Shown here in pieces: positions 1 to 7,849 of a stretch of 14,881 nt of DNA; position 1 is the stretch's first letter; every line of letters starts with the position of its first letter. Source of the stretch: an uncultured Sutterella sp. (lineage in GTDB: Bacteria > Pseudomonadota > Gammaproteobacteria > Burkholderiales > Burkholderiaceae_F); NCBI GenBank assembly GCA_905201055.1, contig CAJKMT010000042.1:1-14881 (forward strand), read 5' to 3'. The notes under the pieces were generated by a model that ran no database searches, was not told where the DNA came from, and saw only the letters and a list, made by a program, of their open reading frames with translations. The translations under genes were made by a program, and so were the position numbers.

Positions 1-1200
1 GAAATCACGGGGGTGGGTGCCAATCAAATGCCGATTGCCATCCCCCAATTTCAAGGAACCAATAACGCACCGCTGGATTTGTCAGCGGTTGTCACCGCAG
101 ACCTTGAACGAAGCGGGGCGTTTCGCGCGCTCAAAGTGATGGGAGAGTTGCCCGCGGAAGATATGCAAAATCCGCGAGCACAATTCTGGCGCACGATGGG
201 GGCTACAGCCTTGGTGATGGGGGCTATCGAAAAGTTAGCGGACACTCGTTACAGCATTTCCTATAAGCTTTTCGGCACGACAGAAAATAAAGTCATTGAT
301 GAAAAGCAGTTTGTGGTGAGTACCGGAGACTTGCGATTAACCGCTCACCGCATTGCCGACGCCGTTTATGAGCGGCTCACGGGTGAGACGGGAATTTTTG
401 CCTCTCGCTTGGCTTATGTGCTTCAGCGCGGTCCCTCCTCCTACGAGTTGGTGGTCAGTGACAGTGACGGTGAAAATCCGCAGGTGGCGCTTCAAAGCAA
501 TCAATCCATTATTTCTCCCATGTGGTCGCCCAATGGTTTGTTGCTGACTTACGTGTCTTTTGAAGCGAATAAGCCTGTGATTTATCTGCACGATGTTCGT
601 AGCGGTGAAAGACGCCTTATTGCGAGCTTTAAAGGCAATAACTCGGCGCCGGCTTTCAGCCCCGACGGCAAGACCATGGCGGTGGCTCTCTCTATGGGAG
701 GCGGCACTCACATTTACCTGATGAGCACCAACGGCACCAATGTCCGACGCTTCACCCGCAGCCAAGGCATTGATACCGAACCGGTCTTTAGTCCTGACGG
801 GCAGTACGTATACTTCACGTCTGACCGCGGGGGCTCGCCCCAGATTTATCGTCAGCCTGTCGCAGGCGGCGCGGCAGAACGCGTCACTTACAGTACCGAG
901 TATGCAATCAGCCCTGCGATCAGCCCCAAGGGTGATAAACTCGCCTTCATTTCGCGCTTTAACGGCGCTTTCCGCGTGACGCTTCTTGATCTGATGACCG
1001 GTATGCAGCTTGTGCTTACTGACACAATGCGTGATGAGTCGCCGACATTTGCGCCGAACGGAAAGATTTTGGTTTACGCCACTGAAGAAGCCGGTCGCGG
1101 TGTTTTGGCAACGGTGAGCCTTGACGGACGTGTCAGAACGCGTTTGACCGGACCGCACGGGGATATCCGTGAACCCTCTTGGGGACCGCTTTTGCAATAG
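1..1200 (+). CDS. tolB: Tol-Pal system protein TolB (5' partial)
   Basis: Periplasmic beta-propeller protein that links the inner-membrane TolQRA motor to the outer-membrane lipoprotein Pal and helps constrict the outer membrane at division. The reading frame is open from base 1 (EITGVGANQMPIAIPQF...), so the true start and signal peptide lie upstream. The GTG at 13 is internal, because residues encoded before it (EITG) match the usual TolB sequence. About the first 135 visible residues form the N-terminal alpha/beta domain. The rest is a propeller with repeated blade motifs: PMWSPNG, PAFSPDG, PVFSPDG, PAISPKG, PTFAPNG and a final PSWGP. The stop is TAG at 1198-1200. The gene for Pal follows after 26 bases, the standard tolB-pal-cpoB order. 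Family assignment is secure. Confidence 0.97.
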   Translation, partial: EITGVGANQMPIAIPQFQGTNNAPLDLSAVVTADLERSGAFRALKVMGELPAEDMQNPRAQFWRTMGATALVMGAIEKLADTRYSISYKLFGTTENKVIDEKQFVVSTGDLRLTAHRIADAVYERLTGETGIFASRLAYVLQRGPSSYELVVSDSDGENPQVALQSNQSIISPMWSPNGLLLTYVSFEANKPVIYLHDVRSGERRLIASFKGNNSAPAFSPDGKTMAVALSMGGGTHIYLMSTNGTNVRRFTRSQGIDTEPVFSPDGQYVYFTSDRGGSPQIYRQPVAGGAAERVTYSTEYAISPAISPKGDKLAFISRFNGAFRVTLLDLMTGMQLVLTDTMRDESPTFAPNGKILVYATEEAGRGVLATVSLDGRVRTRLTGPHGDIREPSWGPLLQ

Positions 1201-1226
1201 TTTCGAAAAATTTAATGGAGTTTTAA

Positions 1227-1700
1227 ATGCAATTGAAAAGTAAGATTTTATTGGTGAGTTTAGGTTTGGCAGGAGCCCTTTTGACGGGCTGCTCCTCGGT
1301 GGACTTGAACCCGAACGGTCCGGATCAGTATGCGGGCGACCCGTTTACCAATCCGAACTCTCCGCTGAGCCAACAAAGCATTTATTTTGCCTTTGACAGC
1401 TACACCGTGCCCGCTGAATCTCAGGCGATGATTGAAGCGCACGCCCAGTACCTCGCTACGCACCCGAGCGCTACTGTTGTGCTCGAGGGCAACACTGATG
1501 AACGCGGCGGCCGCGAATACAACCTTGCCTTGGGTCAGAAGAGAAGCGACAGCGTTGAAAACCGTCTGCAGCTTTTGGGTGTGCCCGCCGATCGTATGGA
1601 AAGCGTGAGTTTTGGTAAAGAGCGTCCCCGTGCCCTTGGTCATGATGAAGAGTCTTACCAACAAAATCGCCGCGTAGATATCATCTATCGCACGAAATAA
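1227..1700 (+). CDS. pal: Peptidoglycan-associated lipoprotein Pal
   Basis: Outer-membrane lipoprotein that binds peptidoglycan and TolB, anchoring the outer membrane to the wall. The 157-residue product has a lipoprotein signal with lipobox LTGC; the lipidated cysteine is Cys22, followed by Ser-Ser, which fits outer-membrane sorting by Lol. An OmpA-type C-terminal domain spans about residues 50-157. The motif NTDERGGREYNLALGQKRS contains Asp91 and Arg106, at the 15-residue spacing of the diaminopimelate-binding Asp/Arg pair of this family. The start is supported by GGAG at 1217-1220, six bases before ATG. The gene lies 26 bases after tolB and is probably co-transcribed with it. Confidence 0.98.
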   Translation: MQLKSKILLVSLGLAGALLTGCSSVDLNPNGPDQYAGDPFTNPNSPLSQQSIYFAFDSYTVPAESQAMIEAHAQYLATHPSATVVLEGNTDERGGREYNLALGQKRSDSVENRLQLLGVPADRMESVSFGKERPRALGHDEESYQQNRRVDIIYRTK

Positions 1701-1713
1701 CTTGAGAAAGCAG

Positions 1714-1734
1714 GCGCCCGCGGTGAGCGGGCGC
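1714..1734 (+). promoter_or_regulatory. Intercistronic GC-rich stem-loop between pal and cpoB
   Basis: A perfect 8-bp inverted repeat (GCGCCCGC / GCGGGCGC) with a 5-base loop sits just after the pal stop codon. It is followed by AAAACG and not by a T-run, so it is not a classical intrinsic terminator. Placement inside the tol-pal transcript suggests an mRNA-stabilising or processing hairpin that could keep Pal expression higher than CpoB. That role is inference; the structure itself is plain in the sequence. Confidence 0.55.
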
Positions 1735-1775
1735 AAAACGTTTAAAACGGACTACCACAACACGATAAGGACACT

Positions 1776-2456
1776 ATGCGTCATACGTTATTGGCAGTGA
1801 TGATGTTGGCAGTGGCCGCGCAAACGACAACGGCTTGGGCCTTTGCCGACGATGAGGCAAGAACGGCCATTTTGGAATTGCGCGAGCAGTTGAAAGCCAG
1901 CCAGCGTGCACAAGTGGATTTAATGAGCCAGGTTGAGGCGCTTCGTTCGGAAAATCAGCGCATGATCGGTCAGATGCAGGAATTGACCCGTCAGGTTGAA
2001 ACAATGGATAAGCGTTTGGTGGAGGTAGAGCCCGCCCAGGTGGAATTAAACGGCCGCCTGATTACTGTCAAGCCCGCCGAGCGGCGTGAATTTGAAAAGG
2101 CGGTGGAACTCTTTCGCAACCGCGATTTTTCCAACTGTCTCAAAGCCCTTAACACATTTAAGAAAAATTGGCCGAAATCGGCTTACATGGCTGATGCAGA
2201 CTATTGGCGCGCGAGTTCCTACTACGCTTTAAATAATTTTAAGAGCACGATCACGGTGACCAATAACCTGTATCGTGTTTACCCGAAATCACCCAAAGCG
2301 CCGGAGGCACTGCTTTTGAAGGCTTCCGCTGAATTGAGTGAAGGAATGATTGATGAGGCAACCAAGAGCCTCAACACCCTGATTAAACGTTATCCGAAAT
2401 CCGACTCTGCGAAAACGGCTAAAGAGCGTTTGCAGCAGATCAAGAAACTCGGTTGA
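1776..2456 (+). CDS. cpoB: Cell division coordinator CpoB (YbgF), Tol-Pal associated
   Basis: Periplasmic protein that in E. coli coordinates peptidoglycan synthesis with Tol-driven outer-membrane constriction. The 226 residues begin with a signal peptide (hydrophobic core about 4-16, likely cleavage near AWA22 or AFA24). A heptad-rich coiled coil follows at roughly residues 26-72 (REQLKASQRAQVDLMSQVEAL), the trimerisation segment of YbgF. A C-terminal TPR domain covers about 95-226, with repeats around YWRASSYYALNNFKSTI and ALLLKASAELSEGMIDEAT. AAGGA at 1767-1771 precedes ATG by four bases. This is the third gene of the tol-pal cluster. Unlike many relatives, where queE/queC genes follow, the next gene here is malic enzyme. 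Confidence 0.95.
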   Translation: MRHTLLAVMMLAVAAQTTTAWAFADDEARTAILELREQLKASQRAQVDLMSQVEALRSENQRMIGQMQELTRQVETMDKRLVEVEPAQVELNGRLITVKPAERREFEKAVELFRNRDFSNCLKALNTFKKNWPKSAYMADADYWRASSYYALNNFKSTITVTNNLYRVYPKSPKAPEALLLKASAELSEGMIDEATKSLNTLIKRYPKSDSAKTAKERLQQIKKLG

Positions 2457-2524
2457 CCGTTCAGGATTAAAATTATTTTTTCCCCTGAGGAATTGTCCTC
2501 GTATTTGCATAGAGATACTTGAAA

Positions 2525-4144
2525 ATGACTTGCTCTCGCCGCGGATTGGATATCCTCCGTGATCCGCTTCAAAATCACGGTTCGGCTTTTTCTGATGAAC
2601 AAAGAGATCAAATGGGCGTGAGAGGGCTTCTGCCCGCTCGTGTGGAAACGCTTGAAGAACAGGCTAAGCGCGCTGTCGCTTTCATGCGTACCTTCCCCTT
2701 GCCTATCCAGCGCTACTTCTACCTGGATGCACTGCACAACACCAATGAAACGCTCTTTTTCAAGGTTGTGTGCGATCACATCGAAGAAGTTATGCCCATC
2801 ATCTATACGCCGACGGTTGGTGAAGCCTGCCAGAAGTTCAGTCACAATTTCCTGCAGTCCAGAGGTCTTTTCCTTTCCATCAAAGACAAGGGTCAGATCT
2901 TTAAGATCATGGAAAATGTTCAGCGCGATGACGTTGAAGTGATCGTGGTCACCGACGGTCAGCGCATTTTGGGCTTGGGTGATCAAGGCGTCAACGGCAT
3001 GGGTATCCCTGTGGGTAAGCTCGCTCTTTACACGGCCTGTGCAGGTGTCGCCCCTGAAAAGACATTGCCCGTGATCATCGATGTGGGTACGAACAATCCG
3101 ACCTATTTGGCCGATCCTCTCTATATGGGTTTGCGTCAGGAACGCGTCTGCGGTCCTGCCTACGATGAACTCATTGATGAATTCATGGTGGCAGCTCGCA
3201 AACGCTGGCCCAATGTGCTCATTCAGTTTGAAGATTTCGGTAACGCCAATGCTTTCCGCCTGCTTGCCCGTTGGAAAGATAAAAGCTTGTGCTTTAACGA
3301 CGATATTCAGGGCACAGCCTGCGTGGCTCTGACCGGTTTTTATTCCGCTATGCGAGTCACGGGCGGAAAGCTCGCCGATCAGCGCGTGCTTTTCCTGGGT
3401 GCCGGTGAAGCCGCCACGGGTATTGCCAATCTGATTGCAGAAGCCATTGCCGATGAAGAAGGTATTTCGATTGAAGAAGCCCGCACCCGCTGCTACCTCT
3501 TTGACTCGAAGGGTTTGGTGACGGCTCAAAGAACCGATCTGTCTGCTCATAAGCGCGAGTTTGCTCATGAAGCTGAACCCGCCGAAAGCTTCCTGCAGGC
3601 TATCCAGCAATTGCGTCCGACCGCCATTGTCGGTGTGGCTGCCCAGCAAAACGCCTTTAATTCCATGGTGATCGGCGAGATGAGCGCGATTAACGAACGT
3701 CCGATTGTGTTCGCTCTCTCTAATCCGACTTCTAAGGCCGAATGCACGGCAGAAATGGCTTATCAGTTCTCGGACGGCCGCGCACTCTTTGCCTCCGGTT
3801 CTCCCTTTGATGAAGTCACCTATAAGGGTAAGACTTTCGTGCCGCGTCAGGGCAACAACTCTTATGTGTTCCCGGCTTTAGGTAAGGCCGTTACCTTTGT
3901 GAAGGCGAAGACCATGCCTACCGGTATGTTCCTTGCTGCAGCCCGTAAGTTGGCTGATTTAGTGAGCGAAGAAGATCTGGCACGCGGCAGCCTTTATCCG
4001 TCCTTAAATGACATTCGCCCGATTTCCGAAGAAATCGCAGTGGCTGTTGCCCAATACGCTTACGATAAGGGCTTGGCCTTCGCTGAACGTCCGGAAGACC
4101 TGAAGGCAGCCATGAAAGCCAGCATGTACACGCCGTCTTACTAA
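2525..4144 (+). CDS. maeA: NAD-dependent malic enzyme
   Basis: Oxidative decarboxylation of L-malate to pyruvate and CO2 with NAD (EC 1.1.1.38 type), cytosolic. The 539-residue product (E. coli MaeA is about 565) carries the long-form malic-enzyme signature throughout. Tyr94 in IIYTPTVGEAC and Lys165 in GKLALYTAC are the expected catalytic pair. Glu236-Asp237 in QFEDF and Asp259/260 in NDDIQGT are the metal ligands, and GAGEAATG at 292-299 is the dinucleotide-binding loop. I chose ATG 2525, which has AGAG at 2511-2514 upstream; an in-frame TTG at 2519 would add two residues. A small hairpin (2487-2500) lies in the leader, and TTGACC at 2453-2458 could be part of a promoter, but no good -10 was found. 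The gene probably forms its own unit, ended by the terminator at 4169-4196. Confidence 0.96.
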   Translation: MTCSRRGLDILRDPLQNHGSAFSDEQRDQMGVRGLLPARVETLEEQAKRAVAFMRTFPLPIQRYFYLDALHNTNETLFFKVVCDHIEEVMPIIYTPTVGEACQKFSHNFLQSRGLFLSIKDKGQIFKIMENVQRDDVEVIVVTDGQRILGLGDQGVNGMGIPVGKLALYTACAGVAPEKTLPVIIDVGTNNPTYLADPLYMGLRQERVCGPAYDELIDEFMVAARKRWPNVLIQFEDFGNANAFRLLARWKDKSLCFNDDIQGTACVALTGFYSAMRVTGGKLADQRVLFLGAGEAATGIANLIAEAIADEEGISIEEARTRCYLFDSKGLVTAQRTDLSAHKREFAHEAEPAESFLQAIQQLRPTAIVGVAAQQNAFNSMVIGEMSAINERPIVFALSNPTSKAECTAEMAYQFSDGRALFASGSPFDEVTYKGKTFVPRQGNNSYVFPALGKAVTFVKAKTMPTGMFLAAARKLADLVSEEDLARGSLYPSLNDIRPISEEIAVAVAQYAYDKGLAFAERPEDLKAAMKASMYTPSY

Positions 4145-4168
4145 GCTTATTGGAGATGCAATAAATAA

Positions 4169-4196
4169 GGGCGGAGTTTGTCTCCGCCCAAGTTTT
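4169..4196 (+). terminator. Probable intrinsic terminator of maeA
   Basis: A perfect 8-bp stem (GGGCGGAG / CTCCGCCC) with loop TTTGT is followed by AAGTTTT. It lies 25 bases after the maeA stop. The T-run is short, so termination may be incomplete and read-through into scpA is possible. Confidence 0.65.
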
Positions 4197-4210
4197 GCCC
4201 GCTAATAGCC

Positions 4211-5071
4211 GTGAATCCAAACGCTCTGATTGATGTCGCACCGGAATTGATTCCTGACACAACGCCTGCTGTTGAAGACGTTGTGGCGGTCGCTCGTCTG
4301 AAAGGTGAGCCGCTACTGCACTTTCCTGATGACTTGTACATTCCGCCTGACGCTCTCAAGCTGTTTTTGGAATCGTTTGAGGGTCCCTTTGACCTTTTGC
4401 TTTACCTGATTCGTAAGCAGCGCCTGGATCTCAACGAGATTTCTGTTGCCGCGGTGACGGATCAGTACATGCAGTACGTTGAGCAGATTCGCGCCCAGAA
4501 CATGGAGTTGGCAAGTGACTACCTGGTGATGGCCGCCGACCTCATGATGATCAAAAGTAGGCTCCTATTGCCCGTGCCGGTGACTGAAGAAGGGGAAGAG
4601 GAAGAAGATCCGACGGCTCGTATTTTGCGCGAAGTGGCGGAATACGAAAAAATTCAGGTTGCCGCTCAGCTTCTTAATGCGTTGCCGACAATGGGCGACG
4701 GTTTTTGGCGCGGATTTGTGCCTGTTGATGAGGACGAGGAGCCCGAACCCGAGGTATTGCCTCAGGAGTTGGCCCGCGTATGGCTCACGGTGGTAAAGAA
4801 TGCCGGATTGAAAATCAATCACACGGTTTCCCGGCAGGAGCTTTCCATTCACGAGTTTATGTCTGCCATTATCAGACGCGTTGAGCATGACCGTTTTGTG
4901 AGTTTCGACGATTTGGTTCAAAACCACAACACGATGCAGGAGCGGGTGGTGAGCTTTCTGGCGATTTTGGAGCTTTCTCGCGAGGGGCTCATTTCCATTA
5001 CTCAGGCAGCGCCTTATGCGCCGATTTATTGCTCGAAAAAGTTTCTGGAACTCTCGTCTCAGGCGGGCTAA
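4211..5071 (+). CDS. scpA: Segregation and condensation protein A (kleisin)
   Basis: Kleisin subunit that bridges the SMC dimer in the Smc-ScpAB condensin complex and supports chromosome segregation. The 286-residue product contains the ScpA hallmark FEGPFDLLLYLIRKQ at 56-70, the helical SMC-binding segment that follows it (LDLNEISVAAVTDQYMQYVEQI), an acidic linker (TEEGEEEEDP, near 125-134) and a C-terminal winged-helix region at about 215-280. The start is uncertain. A TTG at 4178 would fall in the loop of the upstream terminator. I prefer GTG 4211, although its ribosome-binding site is poor. The first 35 or so residues are weakly conserved in the family and do not decide it. scpB is not adjacent, and the next gene, terC, is separated by 96 bases with a possible promoter. 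Confidence 0.93.
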   Translation: MNPNALIDVAPELIPDTTPAVEDVVAVARLKGEPLLHFPDDLYIPPDALKLFLESFEGPFDLLLYLIRKQRLDLNEISVAAVTDQYMQYVEQIRAQNMELASDYLVMAADLMMIKSRLLLPVPVTEEGEEEEDPTARILREVAEYEKIQVAAQLLNALPTMGDGFWRGFVPVDEDEEPEPEVLPQELARVWLTVVKNAGLKINHTVSRQELSIHEFMSAIIRRVEHDRFVSFDDLVQNHNTMQERVVSFLAILELSREGLISITQAAPYAPIYCSKKFLELSSQAG

Positions 5072-5098
5072 AAACAAAAGCGTGTAGATTTGAAAAAA

Positions 5099-5104
5099 TA
5101 TAAT
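5099..5104 (+). promoter_or_regulatory. Candidate -10 element upstream of the terC-family gene
   Basis: A perfect TATAAT lies 63 bases before the terC-family start, in an AT-rich spacer after scpA. No matching -35 is visible at 16-18 bases upstream, so this is a candidate only. A transcript from here would have a leader of roughly 55-60 bases. Confidence 0.4.
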
Positions 5105-5167
5105 CTCCGCTTAAAACAAATTGATTAAAATTCTTCGTTCTTATTAAACAAGAGGGATATAGATACT

Positions 5168-5884
5168 ATGGAATGGTTGACCGAGCTGATTACAACGATG
5201 CACTGGGGTGCCGTGGCTCAGATCATCATGATTGACATTTTGTTAGGGGGCGACAACGCGGTGGTGATCGCTCTGGCTTGCCGTAACCTGGAGCCGAAAC
5301 AACGTCGTCAGGGGATTTTCTGGGGCGTGTTCGGTGCCATTGCGTTGCGTGTGGTCTTGATTACCTGCGCGGTCTATCTCCTGCAGCTGCCGCTCTTGAA
5401 AGTCGTAGCCGGTCTTCTTTTGATTTGGATCGGTGTGAAACTCCTGATTCCGCATGATGAAGAAGATAAGCATATTGAGGCAAGCACTAAGGTCTTGTCG
5501 GCCATTAAGACCATTATCGTGGCTGACCTGGTGATGAGTATTGACAATGTGATCGGTATTGCAGGCGCAGCTCAGGCTGCGCATGAACATCATCAGACGC
5601 TTTTGATCATCTTCGGTTTGGTGGTGAGCGTGCCCTTTATTGTGTTTGGCAGCCAGATCATTCTTAAGGTTTTTGACCGCTTCCCGATTATTGTGACACT
5701 GGGCGGCGCGCTTTTGGGCTGGATCGGCGGCGGCTTGGTCGTCAGTGACATCTTTATGGCCGAGCATATCCCGCAGACTAACGTGGTGCACTATGCAAGC
5801 TGCGTAATCGGCGCAATACTGGTTGTCCTGATTGCGAGGATGCTCGTGAATCGGCAAAAGACCAAGAAAGCCAACGCCAGTTAA
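5168..5884 (+). CDS. TerC family (YjbE-type) integral membrane protein
   Basis: Probable inner-membrane transporter or metal-homeostasis protein. TerC-family members such as YjbE/YkoY and Alx are tied to manganese export and metalation of exported proteins; the substrate here is not shown by sequence. The 238-residue protein has about seven hydrophobic segments and the two internally related acidic motifs of the family, DILLGGDNAVVIA (Asp23, Asp29, Asn30) and DLVMSIDNVIGIAG (Asp120, Asp126, Asn127). A soluble charged loop (HDEEDKHIE, 96-104) separates the halves and the C-terminus is basic. AGAGGG at 5151-5156 supports ATG 5168. It has no tellurite-resistance gene neighbours, so a 'tellurium resistance' label would be misleading. 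Confidence 0.9.
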   Translation: MEWLTELITTMHWGAVAQIIMIDILLGGDNAVVIALACRNLEPKQRRQGIFWGVFGAIALRVVLITCAVYLLQLPLLKVVAGLLLIWIGVKLLIPHDEEDKHIEASTKVLSAIKTIIVADLVMSIDNVIGIAGAAQAAHEHHQTLLIIFGLVVSVPFIVFGSQIILKVFDRFPIIVTLGGALLGWIGGGLVVSDIFMAEHIPQTNVVHYASCVIGAILVVLIARMLVNRQKTKKANAS

Positions 5885-5901
5885 CAGTGTGTAGCTAAAA
5901 A

Positions 5902-5938
5902 AATCAGGAGGATTCCTTTTGGGTTTCCTCCTTTTTTT
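5902..5938 (+). terminator. Intrinsic terminator of the terC-family gene
   Basis: A 7-bp stem (AGGAGGA at 5906-5912 with TCCTCCT at 5926-5932) is followed directly by a run of seven T residues (5932-5938), 21 bases after the stop codon. It has the classical form of a rho-independent terminator on the plus strand. Confidence 0.85.
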
Positions 5939-5971
5939 GTACCTCGTGACTTTATCAGAGAGCAAAAATAT

Positions 5972-6008
5972 ACCGACGTTTAGCGGTCAAACCAACTGTC
6001 GGTTTTTA
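5972..6008 (+). terminator. Possible second plus-strand hairpin with T-run
   Basis: ACCGAC (5972-5977) pairs with GTCGGT (5998-6003), enclosing a 20-base loop that can form a small inner GGT/ACC pairing, and TTTTT follows. The loop is long and the stem short, so this is a weak backup terminator at best. Confidence 0.3.
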
Positions 6009-6020
6009 ACGAAATCTAAA

Positions 6021-6042
6021 GCTGCCTGACGGTGCAGGCAGC
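6021..6042 (-). terminator. Probable terminator of fadD at the convergent junction
   Basis: A perfect 8-bp inverted repeat (GCTGCCTG / CAGGCAGC, loop ACGGTG) lies 21 bases beyond the fadD stop. On the minus strand it is followed by TTTAGATTTCGTT, a broken T-rich tract. It may act in both directions at the junction with the terC-family gene. Confidence 0.6.
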
Positions 6043-6062
6043 GTTTCTCCGTTTTGTACGAA

Positions 6063-7745
6063 CTAAACAATATCCTTAAGCTCACGGCGAAGGATCTTGC
6101 CCACGGCAGTCTTAGGCAGTGAGTCCACAAAGATGATTTGTTTGGGGATCTTGTAGCCGGTCAATTGGGTGCGGCAGTACTTCACCACGTCTTCTTTGGT
6201 GATGGAAGGATCTTTTAACACAATGACGGCCTTGACCGTTTCGCCGGATCGTTCGTGCGGCACACCGACCACGCCGCATTCAAGCACGCCAGGCATCGAG
6301 GCGATAACGCTTTCGACTTCGTTCGGATAGACGTTAAAGCCTGAGACCAAAATCATATCTTTCTTACGATCAGTGATCGTGATTTTGCCGTCGGCAGCCA
6401 TGTAGCCGACGTCGCCCGTGCGAAGCCAGCCGTCACGGAATACGCCAGCGGTTTCTTCCGGACGATTCCAGTAGCCGGCCATGATTTGCGGTCCCTTGAC
6501 ACAGATTTCGCCGGTGTGTTCGGGGATTTCTTCCGGATTGTTGCAAAGACCGAGGTCTTTGAAGCCGTCGCCTCGAATACTGACTTCAGTGTTGGGCAGC
6601 GGGTAGCCCACAGAGCCATCCCACGGTGCATCGGGCAGATTGCCGCAGACACCGGGCGAGGCCTCGGTCAAGCCATAAGCTTCGAGGATGCCGATGCCGG
6701 TCGTCTTCTTCCAACGCTCGGCCACCACCTTTTGAATTTGAGTGCCGCCTGCCACAGCCATTTTCAGGCGTGAGAAATCGACAGAGGAAAATTCAGGGTT
6801 ATTGAGCAGAGCGTTATAAAGGGTGTTCACACCGGTGTACACGGAGAATTTCCAGTGTTTGCACTCGGCCACCAACCCCTTGATGTCTCGAGGATTGGTA
6901 ATGAGCACGCTACGGGCAGTCCAATTAAGGAAAGCAAGCGTCGCTGTAAAGGCAAAGATATGGTAAAGGGGCAATGCGCACATGGCCACTTCTTCGCATT
7001 CCTTAAAGGAAACACTGATCCAGTGACCGGTCTGCTCGACGTTGGCAAGCACGTTGCGATGCGTGAGCATCGCGCCCTTGGAAACGCCGGTTGTGCCGCC
7101 CGTGTATTGCAGCAGTGCGACATCTTCGTTGGAAAGGGTGACCGGAGTAAAGCCTTTTTGATGACCGATGGCAAGCGCCTGGCGGAAATCAACGGCACCG
7201 GGCAGATTCCATTGGGGCACCATCTTTTTCACATACTTAACGGCCGCATTGACGATTGTGCGCTTCATGAAGGGGAACATATCGCCCACTTGCGTCGTGA
7301 TGATGTGCTTAACAGGCGTGCGGTCCAGTACTCGCTCAAGAGTCTTGGCGAAGTTTTCAATGATGATGATCGCCTTGGCGCCCGAATCTTTGAGCTGGTG
7401 TTCCAACTCACGAGCCGTGTAGAGAGGATTGACGTTAACGACGATAAACCCGGCTCGCAAAATGGCAAAAAGCGCAATCGGGTACTGCAAAAGGTTAGGC
7501 ATCATGATGGCCACGCGATCGCCTTTTTGCATGTCGGGCAGCGACTGCAGATAGCCCGCTAAATCAAAGGACAGAGCCTGAGACTCTTTAGCCGTCAGTG
7601 TGACGCCCATGTTGGTAAACGTGGGGGCATTGGGGTGCTTTTCGGCGATGCTGTCAAGCAAAGCCGGGATGTTGGGCACACGGTCGGGATCGATTTGGGC
7701 GGGAACGCCTTTCGGGTATTTGGCAAGCCAGGGATAATCGGTCAT
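6063..7745 (-). CDS. fadD: Long-chain fatty acid--CoA ligase FadD
   Basis: ATP-dependent activation of long-chain fatty acids to acyl-CoA through an acyl-adenylate, probably at the inner face of the cytoplasmic membrane. The 560-residue product (E. coli FadD is 561) is full length. It has the P-loop YTGGTTGVSKGA at 214-225, the core motif AYGLTEASP at 356-364, GYWNRPEET, Asp445 in RTGDVGY, the hinge DRKKDMI at 459-465, the FadD-type VSGFNVYPNEVE, and the acyl-transfer lysine Lys550 in KTAVGK. An AGGA lies about ten bases before the ATG at 7745. No beta-oxidation genes are adjacent, so the fate of the acyl-CoA (degradation or phospholipid synthesis) cannot be told here. Confidence 0.95.
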   Translation of the reverse strand: MTDYPWLAKYPKGVPAQIDPDRVPNIPALLDSIAEKHPNAPTFTNMGVTLTAKESQALSFDLAGYLQSLPDMQKGDRVAIMMPNLLQYPIALFAILRAGFIVVNVNPLYTARELEHQLKDSGAKAIIIIENFAKTLERVLDRTPVKHIITTQVGDMFPFMKRTIVNAAVKYVKKMVPQWNLPGAVDFRQALAIGHQKGFTPVTLSNEDVALLQYTGGTTGVSKGAMLTHRNVLANVEQTGHWISVSFKECEEVAMCALPLYHIFAFTATLAFLNWTARSVLITNPRDIKGLVAECKHWKFSVYTGVNTLYNALLNNPEFSSVDFSRLKMAVAGGTQIQKVVAERWKKTTGIGILEAYGLTEASPGVCGNLPDAPWDGSVGYPLPNTEVSIRGDGFKDLGLCNNPEEIPEHTGEICVKGPQIMAGYWNRPEETAGVFRDGWLRTGDVGYMAADGKITITDRKKDMILVSGFNVYPNEVESVIASMPGVLECGVVGVPHERSGETVKAVIVLKDPSITKEDVVKYCRTQLTGYKIPKQIIFVDSLPKTAVGKILRRELKDIV

Positions 7746-7797
7746 CGTAATTAAATCCTGCTGTAAAAATAACGAAGATAATCTACTATTGTAAACA

Positions 7798-7829
7798 AAG
7801 AAAATCGCTCACCGCGGAGCGATTTTCTT
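7798..7829 (-). terminator. Terminator of hemG (possibly bidirectional)
   Basis: A near-perfect 13-bp inverted repeat (AAGAAAATCGCTC / GAGCGATTTTCTT) with loop ACCGCG lies 20 bases after the hemG stop. On the minus strand the 3' arm gives ATTTTCTTTGTTT, a usable T-rich tail. It separates hemG from fadD. Confidence 0.8.
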
Positions 7830-7849
7830 AAATGTGACGTTCGGAAAAA

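Noticed and set aside
337..1197. 286-codon open frame on the minus strand opposite tolB
   Set aside because: Antisense shadow of the TolB propeller repeats; no domain and low-complexity His/Arg-rich composition typical of shadows.
2390..3649. 419-codon open frame on the minus strand opposite maeA
   Set aside because: It mirrors the maeA coding frame, shows no recognisable domain and is antisense to a protein with a complete set of malic-enzyme residues.
5072..5167. Possible yybP-ykoY manganese riboswitch upstream of the terC-family gene
   Set aside because: These riboswitches often precede TerC-family genes, but the whole gap is 96 bases, AT-rich, and shows no clear paired helices of that fold; the candidate promoter would leave under 60 bases of leader.
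5168..5884. Tellurite-resistance island
   Set aside because: Only a single YjbE-type TerC protein is present; no terZ/D/A/B/E-like genes or mobile-element signs flank it.
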